This document shows, piece after piece, positions 6,933 to 15,184 of a stretch of 16,785 nt of DNA. The stretch's first letter is position 1. Each line of letters begins with the position of its first letter. Source of the DNA: Gammaproteobacteria bacterium (GTDB lineage Bacteria > Pseudomonadota > Gammaproteobacteria > SZUA-229). The translations under genes and the position numbers were made by a program. The notes under the pieces were generated by a model. The model saw only the letters and a list, made by a program, of their open reading frames with translations, had not been told where the DNA came from and did no database searches. The stretch spans positions 1 to 16,785 of the forward strand of contig JAQICG010000406.1 of assembly GCA_027858635.1 (NCBI GenBank), in the 5' to 3' direction.

Positions 6933-9900
6933 CTACTTCCAGGAATATTTCAATTGCGCGGAAATGCTTATTCCCTTGTTGTATGAACGCTCCAGTTCAT
7001 TTCCGCGTAAGAGTTCTATGTGCGGGTTTAAAATGTTCTGCACCTTAACAGCGAGATGCACGTTATCCTGTCGCCCACGGAAAAATGCTTTCTTGTAAAC
7101 AAAATCCAGTGTTGGAATCGGCTGGGCATAAGCATCGGGAATACCCTGCGTTCCTACGTCTACGATGGACTCGCCTGACATATTAAACAGTAAATTCGCT
7201 GTGGTCTGTGACAGCAGGTTTTCATAGGCCAGCGTCAGGTTTATGATCCACGGTGCCTGCCCCTGTAGCGGCCTGTCCGTATTTGTCAGCTGACCTGCAT
7301 CTGCGCCGAGTTTTACTTTTGAGTCGATAAGCGACAAATTAGACTCTACATACCAGCGTGAAAAGCCGCTCCCGAAAAAACGCGATAGCCAGGCACGGCC
7401 TTCAAACTCTATGCCGAAATTGGTTGCGGCATCGGCGTTGATGAAGCTGAATACATCGCCGTCACCGCCGCCGGCGAGTTTGGTTCTTTCGATAGGGTTG
7501 ACGAAATCTTTAAAGAAAATGGATACGGATGTGCTCTCGAAGTGGGTTACATACCATTCCCAGCGCAGATCTAAATTGCTGACCTCAGCCTGTTCCAGGT
7601 TAGGATTGCCGATGATGATGTCACGGCTTACGGGGTCGATGTAGGGTGCACTCGACAGCTCCTTAAAATCAGGGCGGTTTACCGTTGAGCTTGCTGCCGC
7701 TCGCAGCTGCATTTTTTCGTTAAATGCCCAGGTGACAGACGCTGCCGGCATGACATCCTGGCTGACGATTTCACCGACGACCTGCTCTTCCGGGTTGGCC
7801 AGTTCGAAGGTTGTGACACTCTGGTCATTATCTTCGACTCTGGCACCGGCCATAAATGACCACTTATCATTAACCAGAACATCGGCCATCAGATATATCG
7901 AGTTTAAGGACTGCTCCGCCACATAATTATCAGTAGGCTGCGTACCGTTAAACAGGCTGAATCCGCCTTCACCAATATTGGCATCGGTGAATATATTCTC
8001 AGGATTTAAATCCTGCAATATGGAAGTATCGACATTACTGGGAGAGATCCAGTTAAATCGCAGTATCTGGCTTTCACGATCTCTTTGTACGCCTGATACG
8101 CCCATCTTTAACTTTGTATAAGTACCAAACAAATCATATAACGGATAGCTCAGATTAAGCGCAAAATCGGTAGTATTGTCTTCCAGCGATTCGAAAGTTA
8201 TCTGATGCACGTTGTCACTGGTTAAGATATAACTGTCATTACTTTCAACATAGCGATAATAACGGGTGAAAGGAACGTCCTGCACTGCCTGTGATAACGT
8301 TACATGCCAGTCAAGCTCCAGATCGTTCAACGATGCAAAGTCGTGTTCGCCACGAAACTGCTGGCTGAATAACTGTGTCTCACGCCATTCCAGCGTGGTG
8401 TCACGGACATTTAATTCATTCTCTGAAAGATAACTATCATCGACGACGACCGTGTCGGTACTCTGCCTCGTCAGGATAGAGGTGCTCTCATAACGGTGCG
8501 ACTCGCCTGCTTCGAAGATGAAATTCATCAGGCCGCCAAGATTGATCTCATTCTGAGTGCGCGTTCTTTCGGTCTCGTTTTCCAAAACCACGCCGCCCAG
8601 GCCATCACCCGAATAGCTATTTCGGGTTTCGGTACGCAGATCCCAGTTATTCTCATAATTAAAGGCCAGGTTATAGCCCCAGCCGTAATCGGAGTCCAGT
8701 GGTTCAAACACATCCGTTACCAGCATCTTCAGCTTGATGCCGGGAGGTAATGTCGAAGGCGTGGTCTTGTATATCTGCGGGAAGGATTCAGCCGCCTGCT
8801 CGGAAAGCGCGCCCGGTTTTACACCGCCGTTGGTTTCACTGCTCACCAGTGACGGCAGCTCACGCCCACCGTCATCAATGCCTAAAAAATCAGTGCTGCC
8901 GCCTTCATAGACGTGCCCCTCTTTAAAGGTGGTGTTGGAATTGTATTTTATGTCTACCGATACATTTGATTTCGGCTCTTCGACAATCTCGCCCAGGGTG
9001 CGCAACTGTACGACACCGCCGGAAAAATCGCCCGGCATATCCGGCGAGTATGTTTTTTGTATAACGATGCCGCTCAGCACACCCACCGGAAAGAGATCCA
9101 GCGGAACCACACGTCGGGTAGGATCGGGGCTGGGAAGGTTGGCACCATTCAAAAGGGTACTCGAATAGCGCTCTCCCAGTCCTCGAACGAAAATATATTT
9201 ACCATCGACCAGCGTCAAACCGGTGACGCGCTTGAGCGCCCCCGCGGCGTCACTGGCACCGGCATTAGACATCTGATCGGCACCGATGACCTCCTTAACC
9301 GAGGAGCTTTCACGCTTTTCATCCGAGAGCGCCCTGTAGCCGCCCTCTATGGTCGGGGCGTTGACGATGAACACACCCAGATCTTTACCCGCGGGCGTCA
9401 ATGCTGTTAATTTGGTGGTGATCGTATCCTTCGTTATCTCAATGCCTTTGTAAATCTGGGTACTGAATTCCGGATGCACGAATGAGATTGAATATGCCCC
9501 TACCGGAACATCTATGGAATATTTTCCTTCCCCGTCAGTTTTAATCGCACCTGCTATGCCACTGATGAAAACACGTACACCCGGTAAAGGCGCATTACTC
9601 TCGTGTGATTTGACTACGCCGGAAAGCCGCCCTTTTACATTACCGGCCGCGGCATTGACCGTCGTTTCCTCGCCGATCGTTTTTATGCCCTCGGAGCTTT
9701 CCACATCAGTTGAAACCGGCTGCGTGGCTGAAGGCTGCGCAAGAATTACACGGATCCGCTCATCCGCCGCCAGCTTCAGGTTCAGTGTTTTGATCTCCTT
9801 TCCCTTGTACCTGACTACAATCTCGTGCCAGCCCTGACTCAGTCGCGCATGCAGTGAGCCATGTTTGCTGGTGAGATCAAGCAGCTTTTCATCTGACAGC

Positions 9901-10076
9901 ACCTCGGCGCCCTGTACCGGCACACCTTCCTTGAACAGATAAATAGAAAAGACGGCAGAGCCATCTTCAGCCATAACATTTGACATGTATGGCGCCAGGA
10001 AAATAGCGCAGAATAATATTACTCGATTTAAATTCATAGACATTGTAATACTTTTGTTAACACAACCATTTTTCAT
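6933..10076 (-). CDS. TonB-dependent outer-membrane receptor with CarboxypepD_reg domain
   Basis: A large outer-membrane active transporter of 1047 residues. After an exported N-terminus there is a small beta domain (about 38-112), a carboxypeptidase-regulatory-like Ig fold (about 148-228), a possible TonB box at 233-241 (LGVFIVNAP), the plug (about 257-360; GLGERYSSTLLNGANLPSPD, then SPDMPGDFSGGVVQLRT), and a long beta-barrel reaching the C-terminus. The N-terminal beta additions are typical of receptors working with surface lipoproteins and macromolecular or complex substrates. The ATG at 10076 overlaps the TPR gene by 20 bases. A later start at 10043 or 10037 would give a cleaner signal peptide (MNLNRVILFCAIFLAPYMSNVMA). 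No strong ribosome site precedes any of these, so coupling to the TPR gene is likely. The ligand cannot be read from the sequence; Pho-box context suggests a phosphorus source. Confidence 0.9.
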   Translation of the reverse strand: MKNGCVNKSITMSMNLNRVILFCAIFLAPYMSNVMAEDGSAVFSIYLFKEGVPVQGAEVLSDEKLLDLTSKHGSLHARLSQGWHEIVVRYKGKEIKTLNLKLAADERIRVILAQPSATQPVSTDVESSEGIKTIGEETTVNAAAGNVKGRLSGVVKSHESNAPLPGVRVFISGIAGAIKTDGEGKYSIDVPVGAYSISFVHPEFSTQIYKGIEITKDTITTKLTALTPAGKDLGVFIVNAPTIEGGYRALSDEKRESSSVKEVIGADQMSNAGASDAAGALKRVTGLTLVDGKYIFVRGLGERYSSTLLNGANLPSPDPTRRVVPLDLFPVGVLSGIVIQKTYSPDMPGDFSGGVVQLRTLGEIVEEPKSNVSVDIKYNSNTTFKEGHVYEGGSTDFLGIDDGGRELPSLVSSETNGGVKPGALSEQAAESFPQIYKTTPSTLPPGIKLKMLVTDVFEPLDSDYGWGYNLAFNYENNWDLRTETRNSYSGDGLGGVVLENETERTRTQNEINLGGLMNFIFEAGESHRYESTSILTRQSTDTVVVDDSYLSENELNVRDTTLEWRETQLFSQQFRGEHDFASLNDLELDWHVTLSQAVQDVPFTRYYRYVESNDSYILTSDNVHQITFESLEDNTTDFALNLSYPLYDLFGTYTKLKMGVSGVQRDRESQILRFNWISPSNVDTSILQDLNPENIFTDANIGEGGFSLFNGTQPTDNYVAEQSLNSIYLMADVLVNDKWSFMAGARVEDNDQSVTTFELANPEEQVVGEIVSQDVMPAASVTWAFNEKMQLRAAASSTVNRPDFKELSSAPYIDPVSRDIIIGNPNLEQAEVSNLDLRWEWYVTHFESTSVSIFFKDFVNPIERTKLAGGGDGDVFSFINADAATNFGIEFEGRAWLSRFFGSGFSRWYVESNLSLIDSKVKLGADAGQLTNTDRPLQGQAPWIINLTLAYENLLSQTTANLLFNMSGESIVDVGTQGIPDAYAQPIPTLDFVYKKAFFRGRQDNVHLAVKVQNILNPHIELLRGNELERSYNKGISISAQLKYSWK

Positions 10077-11214
10077 CTGCGCAATCGACCATCACTTTCC
10101 TTAGCTCTGTCGCTTTTCTAAACATTCCGGGGTCGGTTATATTTTCCAGAATACTTTCGGCTGCGTCGTAGTCACCTATTTTGAATTGTGCAAACGCCAT
10201 GACATACTGATATTCGTCTTTATCCAGCAGGCCCACTCGTAACAAATCATTTTTCATTGCCAGCACCTGGTCATAGTTTTCTGCTTCAAGATGTAGCGCC
10301 ATTCTCTGCATTAACTTGTCTCTCTGGTCCAATATTCTGGAGTTGTTGTAGAAGGCGCGATCATAGAGCTTTGATTTCTTGTACAGCTCAGCAGAATCCT
10401 TGTAGAGCTTGTTGTGATAGATGCCACCTTCTTCAAGTATCATTGCCGCAGCCTGAATTTTTTCAAGATCCATATAGGACTGTGCCACTGCAACATAGAT
10501 ATTTTTATTGCCGGGAAAGACCAACCTCGCTCTTTCAAGAAAAGTTAATGCCTGTTCCGGCTTGCCGCTTCTACGCAGAGCATCTCCGAGTGCAACATAA
10601 TCATCAGCCGTGGCTTTGTTTTCTTCGATATATTGCTGACCGAGCTTGACCGCTTCCTGAAACAGACCCAGCTCTATCGCATAAAACAGTTTGTTACGCA
10701 GAAACATTTTCTCATCGGGAAACATACTCTGTGCCGTATTAAGCACTTCCCACGCTTTATATTTCTGCTTGTTCAGCCAGTATGCCTTTGATCGCAGTAA
10801 CCAGATGCCCGGCATCTTCAACTCGAGCTCAGCGGTTTTAGTCAGTTGCAGCAATGCCTGTTCGTACTTTTCCAACCCCATATATGCTTGCGCGAGATAG
10901 ACGTAGAGAATCTTATTATCCTGACCGGCTTCAATTGCCAGCTGAAACTCACCTATGCTTTTTGAGTACCGCACACTATTAAGACTGATGATTCCGCTCA
11001 GCGTATAGAATTTTTTTCTGTCCAGCTTTTCATCTTTCTGATCCACTTTTGCTATCGCCTCTTCGGCTTTAGCATAATCGCCTTCTTTTATCATCAGCGC
11101 GGACAAACTCAGGTAGTCCACCTTTTCCTGCTCCTGACTATGTGCGGAAAAAGTCAGTAACAGACTAAACAATATAAATGAGGCTCTGGCACCCAATGAC
11201 AATAGCAATGACAT
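10057..11214 (-). CDS. TPR-repeat periplasmic protein of the TonB operon
   Basis: An exported protein of 385 residues with a signal peptide (about 1-26, ending SAHSQ). Most of the rest is degenerate tetratricopeptide repeats: SLSALMIKEGDYAKAEEAI, AYMGLEKYEQALLQL, DYVALGDALRRSGKPEQAL and AQSYMDLEKIQAAAMIL. The end is DCADEKWLC. TPR proteins of this kind follow tonB in DUF3450/TtpC-type operons of other gammaproteobacteria and presumably scaffold the TonB complex or its receptor in the periplasm. Two bases separate it from the tonB stop, and its own end overlaps the receptor start, so the set is cotranslated. The specific partner is unknown. Confidence 0.82.
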   Translation of the reverse strand: MSLLLSLGARASFILFSLLLTFSAHSQEQEKVDYLSLSALMIKEGDYAKAEEAIAKVDQKDEKLDRKKFYTLSGIISLNSVRYSKSIGEFQLAIEAGQDNKILYVYLAQAYMGLEKYEQALLQLTKTAELELKMPGIWLLRSKAYWLNKQKYKAWEVLNTAQSMFPDEKMFLRNKLFYAIELGLFQEAVKLGQQYIEENKATADDYVALGDALRRSGKPEQALTFLERARLVFPGNKNIYVAVAQSYMDLEKIQAAAMILEEGGIYHNKLYKDSAELYKKSKLYDRAFYNNSRILDQRDKLMQRMALHLEAENYDQVLAMKNDLLRVGLLDKDEYQYVMAFAQFKIGDYDAAESILENITDPGMFRKATELRKVMVDCADEKWLC

Positions 11215-11216
11215 GA

Positions 11217-11843
11217 TTAGCTCAACTCAAACCGGATGGTCTGATTCGCCCAGGAATCAACGGCCCTGCCCTTGTATTTGGCGGGTTCGAATATCCAGGT
11301 TTTGATGGTCTGCAAGGCCTTCTCTTCGAAAACACCTGCCGGCTCTGACTCGATCACTTTTGCTGTCGCGACCTGGCCTGATTTATTTATCAGCAGGCTG
11401 ATGATCACATAACCTTCGATGTCCTTCGATTTCGCCCTGCGCGGATAATCGACCGGAGTACGCGTAAGTGCATGGGCAGCGGTGTCTACCATGTCGCTGG
11501 TCATCACCACGTTGTTGGTATCGCCCAGCAAACCACCGTCATCCATGCCACCGATTGCGAATGCCGGTAGACCCAGATCAAGCCCGGCTATATTCGCGTC
11601 TATCTGATGCATTAATTGCGGAACAATCTTTGTTTGTTTTTTCACTTTCTTAACGGTTTCTTTTTTCGGCTCAAGTTTCTTGGGCTGCTTAACTTCAAAC
11701 TGTGAACTGTATACTTTCTTTTCTTTTTCCGGTTGATCACTGAAATGATTCATCAGCAGCAGCATCAACAGGACGACGGCAGAACCTGCAAGCATCCACA
11801 ATATAGCTATGGTTCGAACGTGTTTATGGCTGATGTTAATCAT
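11217..11843 (-). CDS. tonB: TonB-like energy transducer
   Basis: A 208-residue protein spanning the inner membrane once (about 11-31). It continues with a basic periplasmic linker (Lys-rich, KKETVKKVKKQTK at 60-72) and ends in a TonB C-terminal domain (about 128-208). The domain keeps the YP motif at 133-134, the EGYVIISLLINKSG strand, VIESEPAGVFEEKAL and KTWIFEP. It should carry energy from the ExbB/ExbD motor to the receptor encoded downstream. The linker lacks the long Pro-Glu/Pro-Lys repeats of E. coli TonB, and the membrane helix (AILWMLAGSAVVLLMLLLM) lacks a His, so the SxxxH motif of classical TonB is absent, as I expect for TonB2-type proteins. It starts four bases after the ExbD stop. 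Confidence 0.88.
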   Translation of the reverse strand: MINISHKHVRTIAILWMLAGSAVVLLMLLLMNHFSDQPEKEKKVYSSQFEVKQPKKLEPKKETVKKVKKQTKIVPQLMHQIDANIAGLDLGLPAFAIGGMDDGGLLGDTNNVVMTSDMVDTAAHALTRTPVDYPRRAKSKDIEGYVIISLLINKSGQVATAKVIESEPAGVFEEKALQTIKTWIFEPAKYKGRAVDSWANQTIRFELS

Positions 11844-11847
11844 TGGC

Positions 11848-12252
11848 TCAACCGCTTTCCTGCTCGGTAACTACACCGACATTTGCCGCGCCCGCCAGCC
11901 GACACTGATCCACGACTTCGATGAGCTTGCCTGCGGCCACGCCTTCATCGGCAATCACCAGTACAGTCGAATCACTGCTATTGCTGAGTTTATCGCGCAC
12001 GTAATTCTGTATAACCCAAGTACGCACCGGCTGGCCGTCGATGAAGACTTCGCCGACCGAATCGACGTGCACTCTTATGGCTTTTGATGATGATGGCGTT
12101 GCGCTGGAGGCCTTAGGACGATTTATATCAAGATCATAATCTTTTACAAATGTCGCGCTGACCATGAAAAAAATCAGCAGGATGAAGACGATAGCAATTA
12201 ATGGCGAGATGTTTATCTCCTGCTCGGTATTATCTCTTTCTTTATATCGCAT
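11848..12252 (-). CDS. exbD: ExbD-like proton-channel subunit lacking the key membrane Asp
   Basis: A 134-residue ExbD/TolR-family protein: short cytoplasmic N-terminus, one membrane helix (about 15-33), linker, and periplasmic domain (about 56-128; RVHVDSVGEVFIDGQPV, then VLVIADEGVAAGKLIEVVDQCRLAGAANVGVVTE). The helix entry reads INISPLIAIVFILLIFFMV. In ExbD and TolR the position of Ala20 is an invariant Asp (PLIDVVF; Asp25 of E. coli ExbD), which is needed to use the proton gradient. The codon is GCT at 12193-12195, one base from GAT. The rest of the protein is well conserved and the gene is intact, between exbB and tonB. Either this is a real motor variant, another acidic residue substitutes, or the base is a mutation or sequencing error. 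Confidence 0.9.
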   Translation of the reverse strand: MRYKERDNTEQEINISPLIAIVFILLIFFMVSATFVKDYDLDINRPKASSATPSSSKAIRVHVDSVGEVFIDGQPVRTWVIQNYVRDKLSNSSDSTVLVIADEGVAAGKLIEVVDQCRLAGAANVGVVTEQESG

Positions 12253-12266
12253 CTCAGTTTTCTGCC

Positions 12267-12878
12267 TTATAGAGTATTGTCGACAGCTTCAACCGTCTGT
12301 ACTGTCATTAGATCTTTAATCTGTGCCAGATCCATCTCAATTCTCATTTTCTTTCTATTCAGGTAACCGTTTACCAGCAGTCCGGGAATGGCCACGGCCA
12401 GCCCGAACTGCGTTGTCACCAGCGCCTGGGAAATGCCGCCGGCGATACCACCGGTCTGGCTGAACAGCTCCATGTCTCTCAACGAATCAAAGGTTTCGAT
12501 CATGCCGCCCACTGTTCCCAGCAGACCTAACAAAGGCGTAATGGCAACGATTGTCCTGACCAGCACCTGGTAACGGCTGAGCTCTTTCTCTACACCCCAG
12601 AACGCATAATCAATATATTTTCGCAAAGGCGCTACCTTCTCCGCTCTCAATCTGAAAGCTTCAACAATGGCGTTTTCGATGATGTTGTTCGCCTTGATCC
12701 ACTTACCGCTTTCATAACCTTCGACCAGGCTTCTGACGCTTTTTGTATGACCAGCTTTAAGCATGACTGCATAACGATAACCCAGGGCATACCAGAGCAG
12801 CAGAGTTGCTATGAGCAGCGGCGGCATGACAAAGCCACCCGACCTTAAGTAGTCGATTAATTCTCTGACCAGTTCCAC
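12267..12878 (-). CDS. exbB: ExbB/TolQ/MotA-family proton-channel subunit
   Basis: An inner-membrane stator protein of 203 residues with three membrane helices (about 14-34, 103-125, 148-172) and a cytoplasmic loop between the first two. The conserved channel signatures are present: ITPLLGLLGTVGGM (Thr122) and ALVTTQFGLAVAIPG (Thr156). These match the pore-lining threonines of E. coli ExbB. It should form the pentameric motor around ExbD. The start is GTG at 12878, with a weak GGA upstream; there is no earlier ATG giving a normal N-terminus. It lies 41 bases after the large TtpC-like gene and 14 bases before exbD. Short length and position mark it as the second ExbB of a TonB2-type system. 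Confidence 0.9.
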   Translation of the reverse strand: MELVRELIDYLRSGGFVMPPLLIATLLLWYALGYRYAVMLKAGHTKSVRSLVEGYESGKWIKANNIIENAIVEAFRLRAEKVAPLRKYIDYAFWGVEKELSRYQVLVRTIVAITPLLGLLGTVGGMIETFDSLRDMELFSQTGGIAGGISQALVTTQFGLAVAIPGLLVNGYLNRKKMRIEMDLAQIKDLMTVQTVEAVDNTL

Positions 12879-12919
12879 TATTATTCCACTCTGTTACGGT
12901 GATAATTACAGGCCATGGT

Positions 12920-14269
12920 CTATTTTGCTAACTGCGGCGCGTCATAAATGTTAATGACATTCAGTGCCGCTTTTTCCATTTCATCTTTAATCCGGTTGCT
13001 CCATCCGGATAGCAGATTGCCCAGTATCAGTGCCGGGATGGCTACAGCCAGACCCAACTGCGTCGACACCAATGCTACCGAGATACCGCCGGATAAAAGC
13101 TTGGGATCTCCGGTCCCAAATTCGGTAATGATGTCAAAAGTCGAAATCATGCCAGTCACGGTTCCCAGTAGACCCAGCAACGGGGTTACGGCGGCGATGA
13201 CTATAATGACCGCGCTGAAACGATTGAGTACAGGACTCTCGTGCAAAATATTTTCTGAGACAATGTCTTCAAGGTGATCCCTGTCGCGCTCCAAATTTCG
13301 CAGCGTAGCTTTAACCACTCGTGAGGTACTGCCTTTACATGTCTTACAGAATTCCAGGGCACCGCTAATGTCTTTAGCGGCAACGTAATCCTTAATGCCC
13401 ACCAGAATGTTTTCAGAGGCGGAGCTCGCCGAGCGCAGGAACAGTACTCTCAGAGTGATCAGCACTGCTGCCAGCACACCCAGCATGACGATGATCCAGG
13501 CGACCATGCCGCCGCTGCCGATATAGGCGAACACGCCCTTGTCCGCATTTGCATCAATTGCGGAAAATCTGTTTTCGTAAACGAACAGCTTTAGCTCTTC
13601 GACCGGCGCATCGGCAAACAGATTCTCTGCGACAGCTTCTACCGGTTTATTCCATAACTTGAACTCACCGTCACCGGCGGGCACCAGTATGCCTCTTGCC
13701 GTATCAGACATGCCATACGATGCGATTTGCCCCAAATGCAGCAGCTCACCTGTTACTTTCCGGCCATCGGCGTCATAAAAACTGCCCTTCTGTTTTTTAA
13801 CCGACCGAACCCTGTCCAGAACCTCATAAGCGTTGCCAAACAGAATGCCGACTTTCTTATTACTCGCCATATCAGCGGGCACGCCTATTTCCGCGTCATA
13901 CGATTTAAGCGTTTCTTCAGCCATGTCGAATGTTTGTGAAAAAATATCTTTATTGTCTTTTGCCGCTTCCAGCGTTCTTTCGCTTTCGAATAAAAGACTG
14001 TTTAAATTCTGCGCTTCATCCTGTACTTTCCGGTTCTGCAGAGACAGCCGCTCTATCTTTCTGCTTAGCGTTTTCGTCTCTTCGGCACTCGTTGCTTTAA
14101 AGCTCGCGAGTCTGCTGACAAGATTGCGTTTCTGCTCTTCCAGGTAGGCATATTCTTTCTGAAATGCTGATTGTAGATCATCCGCAATAGCGACTCCGCC
14201 ATTCATCAGCAGCACCATACTCATGACACTTATGATTAGCGGTAACTTTATCTGTTTTTTTAAATTCAT
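12920..14269 (-). CDS. TtpC-like MotA/TolQ/ExbB protein with periplasmic coiled coil
   Basis: A 449-residue exported-then-anchored protein. It has a signal peptide (about 1-29), a long coiled coil (about 32-125), a globular periplasmic region to about 245, a membrane helix at about 253-275, a cytoplasmic part, and a C-terminal ExbB-type channel domain with helices near 350-372 and 395-418. The channel signatures AVTPLLGLLGTVTGMISTF and ALVSTQLGLAVAIPA keep the conserved Thr. This architecture is that of TtpC, an extra component needed by TonB2-type systems in Vibrio, where it is thought to reach into the periplasm. It follows the DUF3450 gene by 56 bases and precedes exbB, the standard order. 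Confidence 0.88.
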   Translation of the reverse strand: MNLKKQIKLPLIISVMSMVLLMNGGVAIADDLQSAFQKEYAYLEEQKRNLVSRLASFKATSAEETKTLSRKIERLSLQNRKVQDEAQNLNSLLFESERTLEAAKDNKDIFSQTFDMAEETLKSYDAEIGVPADMASNKKVGILFGNAYEVLDRVRSVKKQKGSFYDADGRKVTGELLHLGQIASYGMSDTARGILVPAGDGEFKLWNKPVEAVAENLFADAPVEELKLFVYENRFSAIDANADKGVFAYIGSGGMVAWIIVMLGVLAAVLITLRVLFLRSASSASENILVGIKDYVAAKDISGALEFCKTCKGSTSRVVKATLRNLERDRDHLEDIVSENILHESPVLNRFSAVIIVIAAVTPLLGLLGTVTGMISTFDIITEFGTGDPKLLSGGISVALVSTQLGLAVAIPALILGNLLSGWSNRIKDEMEKAALNVINIYDAPQLAK

Positions 14270-14325
14270 CTTTATATCTTCTATGACACTGATTGACTGT
14301 TATGTTTACCCACTTAACACTGGCT

Positions 14326-15093
14326 CTATAATGTATTCGGTAATTCGAAGTAGCCGACATGTATCTGTTTTTCAACCGCGGCAAACAGCTTCTCTATCTG
14401 CTCGACAGATTTTGAATCCTGGCGCGGCTCTGCTATCCAGACTTCTCCATTTTTTCTGAATAAGCCATATTCATCACCCACTCTAAAATACATCATAACC
14501 ATGCCCAGCTTGACCACATGGGCCAGATGCTCTTTTCCATCAAGCTGTATTGCCTGTCGGTACATGCCGTTACTGCGCGTCAGTTTCAGTTCATCCTCAA
14601 TCATCGACCAAAGCATGTTCGCCGCTTTATGCGAAGACAACACGTCGGCGTTTAGGCTGTTTTCATATTTCTCGATGCTTCGCAATCTGTCTTCGACTTT
14701 AAAGGGGATTCCTGATGTCACATATGCTTTCAGGCGCTCCGCTTCGATTAACAGCACCTCTTTGATTGACTCTTTATCCGCGCCCACTTCCCTGATCAAT
14801 TTCTTACTGTTCAGAAGATCATCCTGTAGCGCGGCTATCGCATCAGTCTCGAGATTAATACTGGCTTCCGCCGTATTTTTTTGTGACAGCAAGCCTCTCA
14901 TTTCAACTTTATGCTCTTCCCTGCTCTGCTGTAGCTCACTGCTCAGATCATTAACCTGTCCTCGCAGCGCGATGAGCTTTTCAGACAGCTTCATATAATT
15001 TTCTTCTTCTTGCGCTTCGACACTGTGCGTGGCTGCCATGAGTGTGAGCAGAATTGCCAGGAGTGGTCTGGAGTGTTTTTTTATGAGCTTCAT
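14326..15093 (-). CDS. DUF3450-family periplasmic coiled-coil protein
   Basis: A secreted protein of 255 residues. The signal peptide covers about 1-27 (ending HSVEA/QEE). A coiled coil follows at about 33-110 and then an alpha/beta C-terminal part including MYRQAIQLDGKEHLAHVVKLGMVMMYFR and YGLFRKNGEVWIAE. This matches the DUF3450 family, which is found almost only as the first gene of TtpC/ExbB/ExbD/TonB operons. Its biochemical role is unknown; a periplasmic partner of the TtpC coiled coil is plausible. No clear Shine-Dalgarno precedes the ATG (upstream is AT-rich), which is odd for the first gene of an operon. A Pho-box-like array lies about 52-91 bases upstream. Confidence 0.85.
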   Translation of the reverse strand: MKLIKKHSRPLLAILLTLMAATHSVEAQEEENYMKLSEKLIALRGQVNDLSSELQQSREEHKVEMRGLLSQKNTAEASINLETDAIAALQDDLLNSKKLIREVGADKESIKEVLLIEAERLKAYVTSGIPFKVEDRLRSIEKYENSLNADVLSSHKAANMLWSMIEDELKLTRSNGMYRQAIQLDGKEHLAHVVKLGMVMMYFRVGDEYGLFRKNGEVWIAEPRQDSKSVEQIEKLFAAVEKQIHVGYFELPNTL

Positions 15094-15114
15094 AATTAAA
15101 AATAATGTCTGTCT

Positions 15115-15184
15115 GTATTAGGGTGGGTACGGTAACAATCAAATATTACAGCGCCGTTACAGTTACATTACGAGATCGTGACAG
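15115..15184 (-). promoter_or_regulatory. Pho box array and promoter of the DUF3450-TonB operon
   Basis: On the minus strand, CTGTCAC (15178-15184), TCGTAAT (15167-15173), CTGTAAC (15156-15162) and CTGTAAT (15145-15151) follow one another at exact 11-bp steps with four-base spacers GATC, GTAA and GGCG. PhoB binds tandem CTGTCAT-like heptamers with this spacing, so the array looks like two Pho boxes in tandem. A fifth, poor unit GATTGTT (15134-15140) keeps the step. A TAATAC -10 candidate lies at 15115-15120, 13 bases after that fifth unit. The array suggests induction of the operon by phosphate limitation. Confidence 0.62.
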
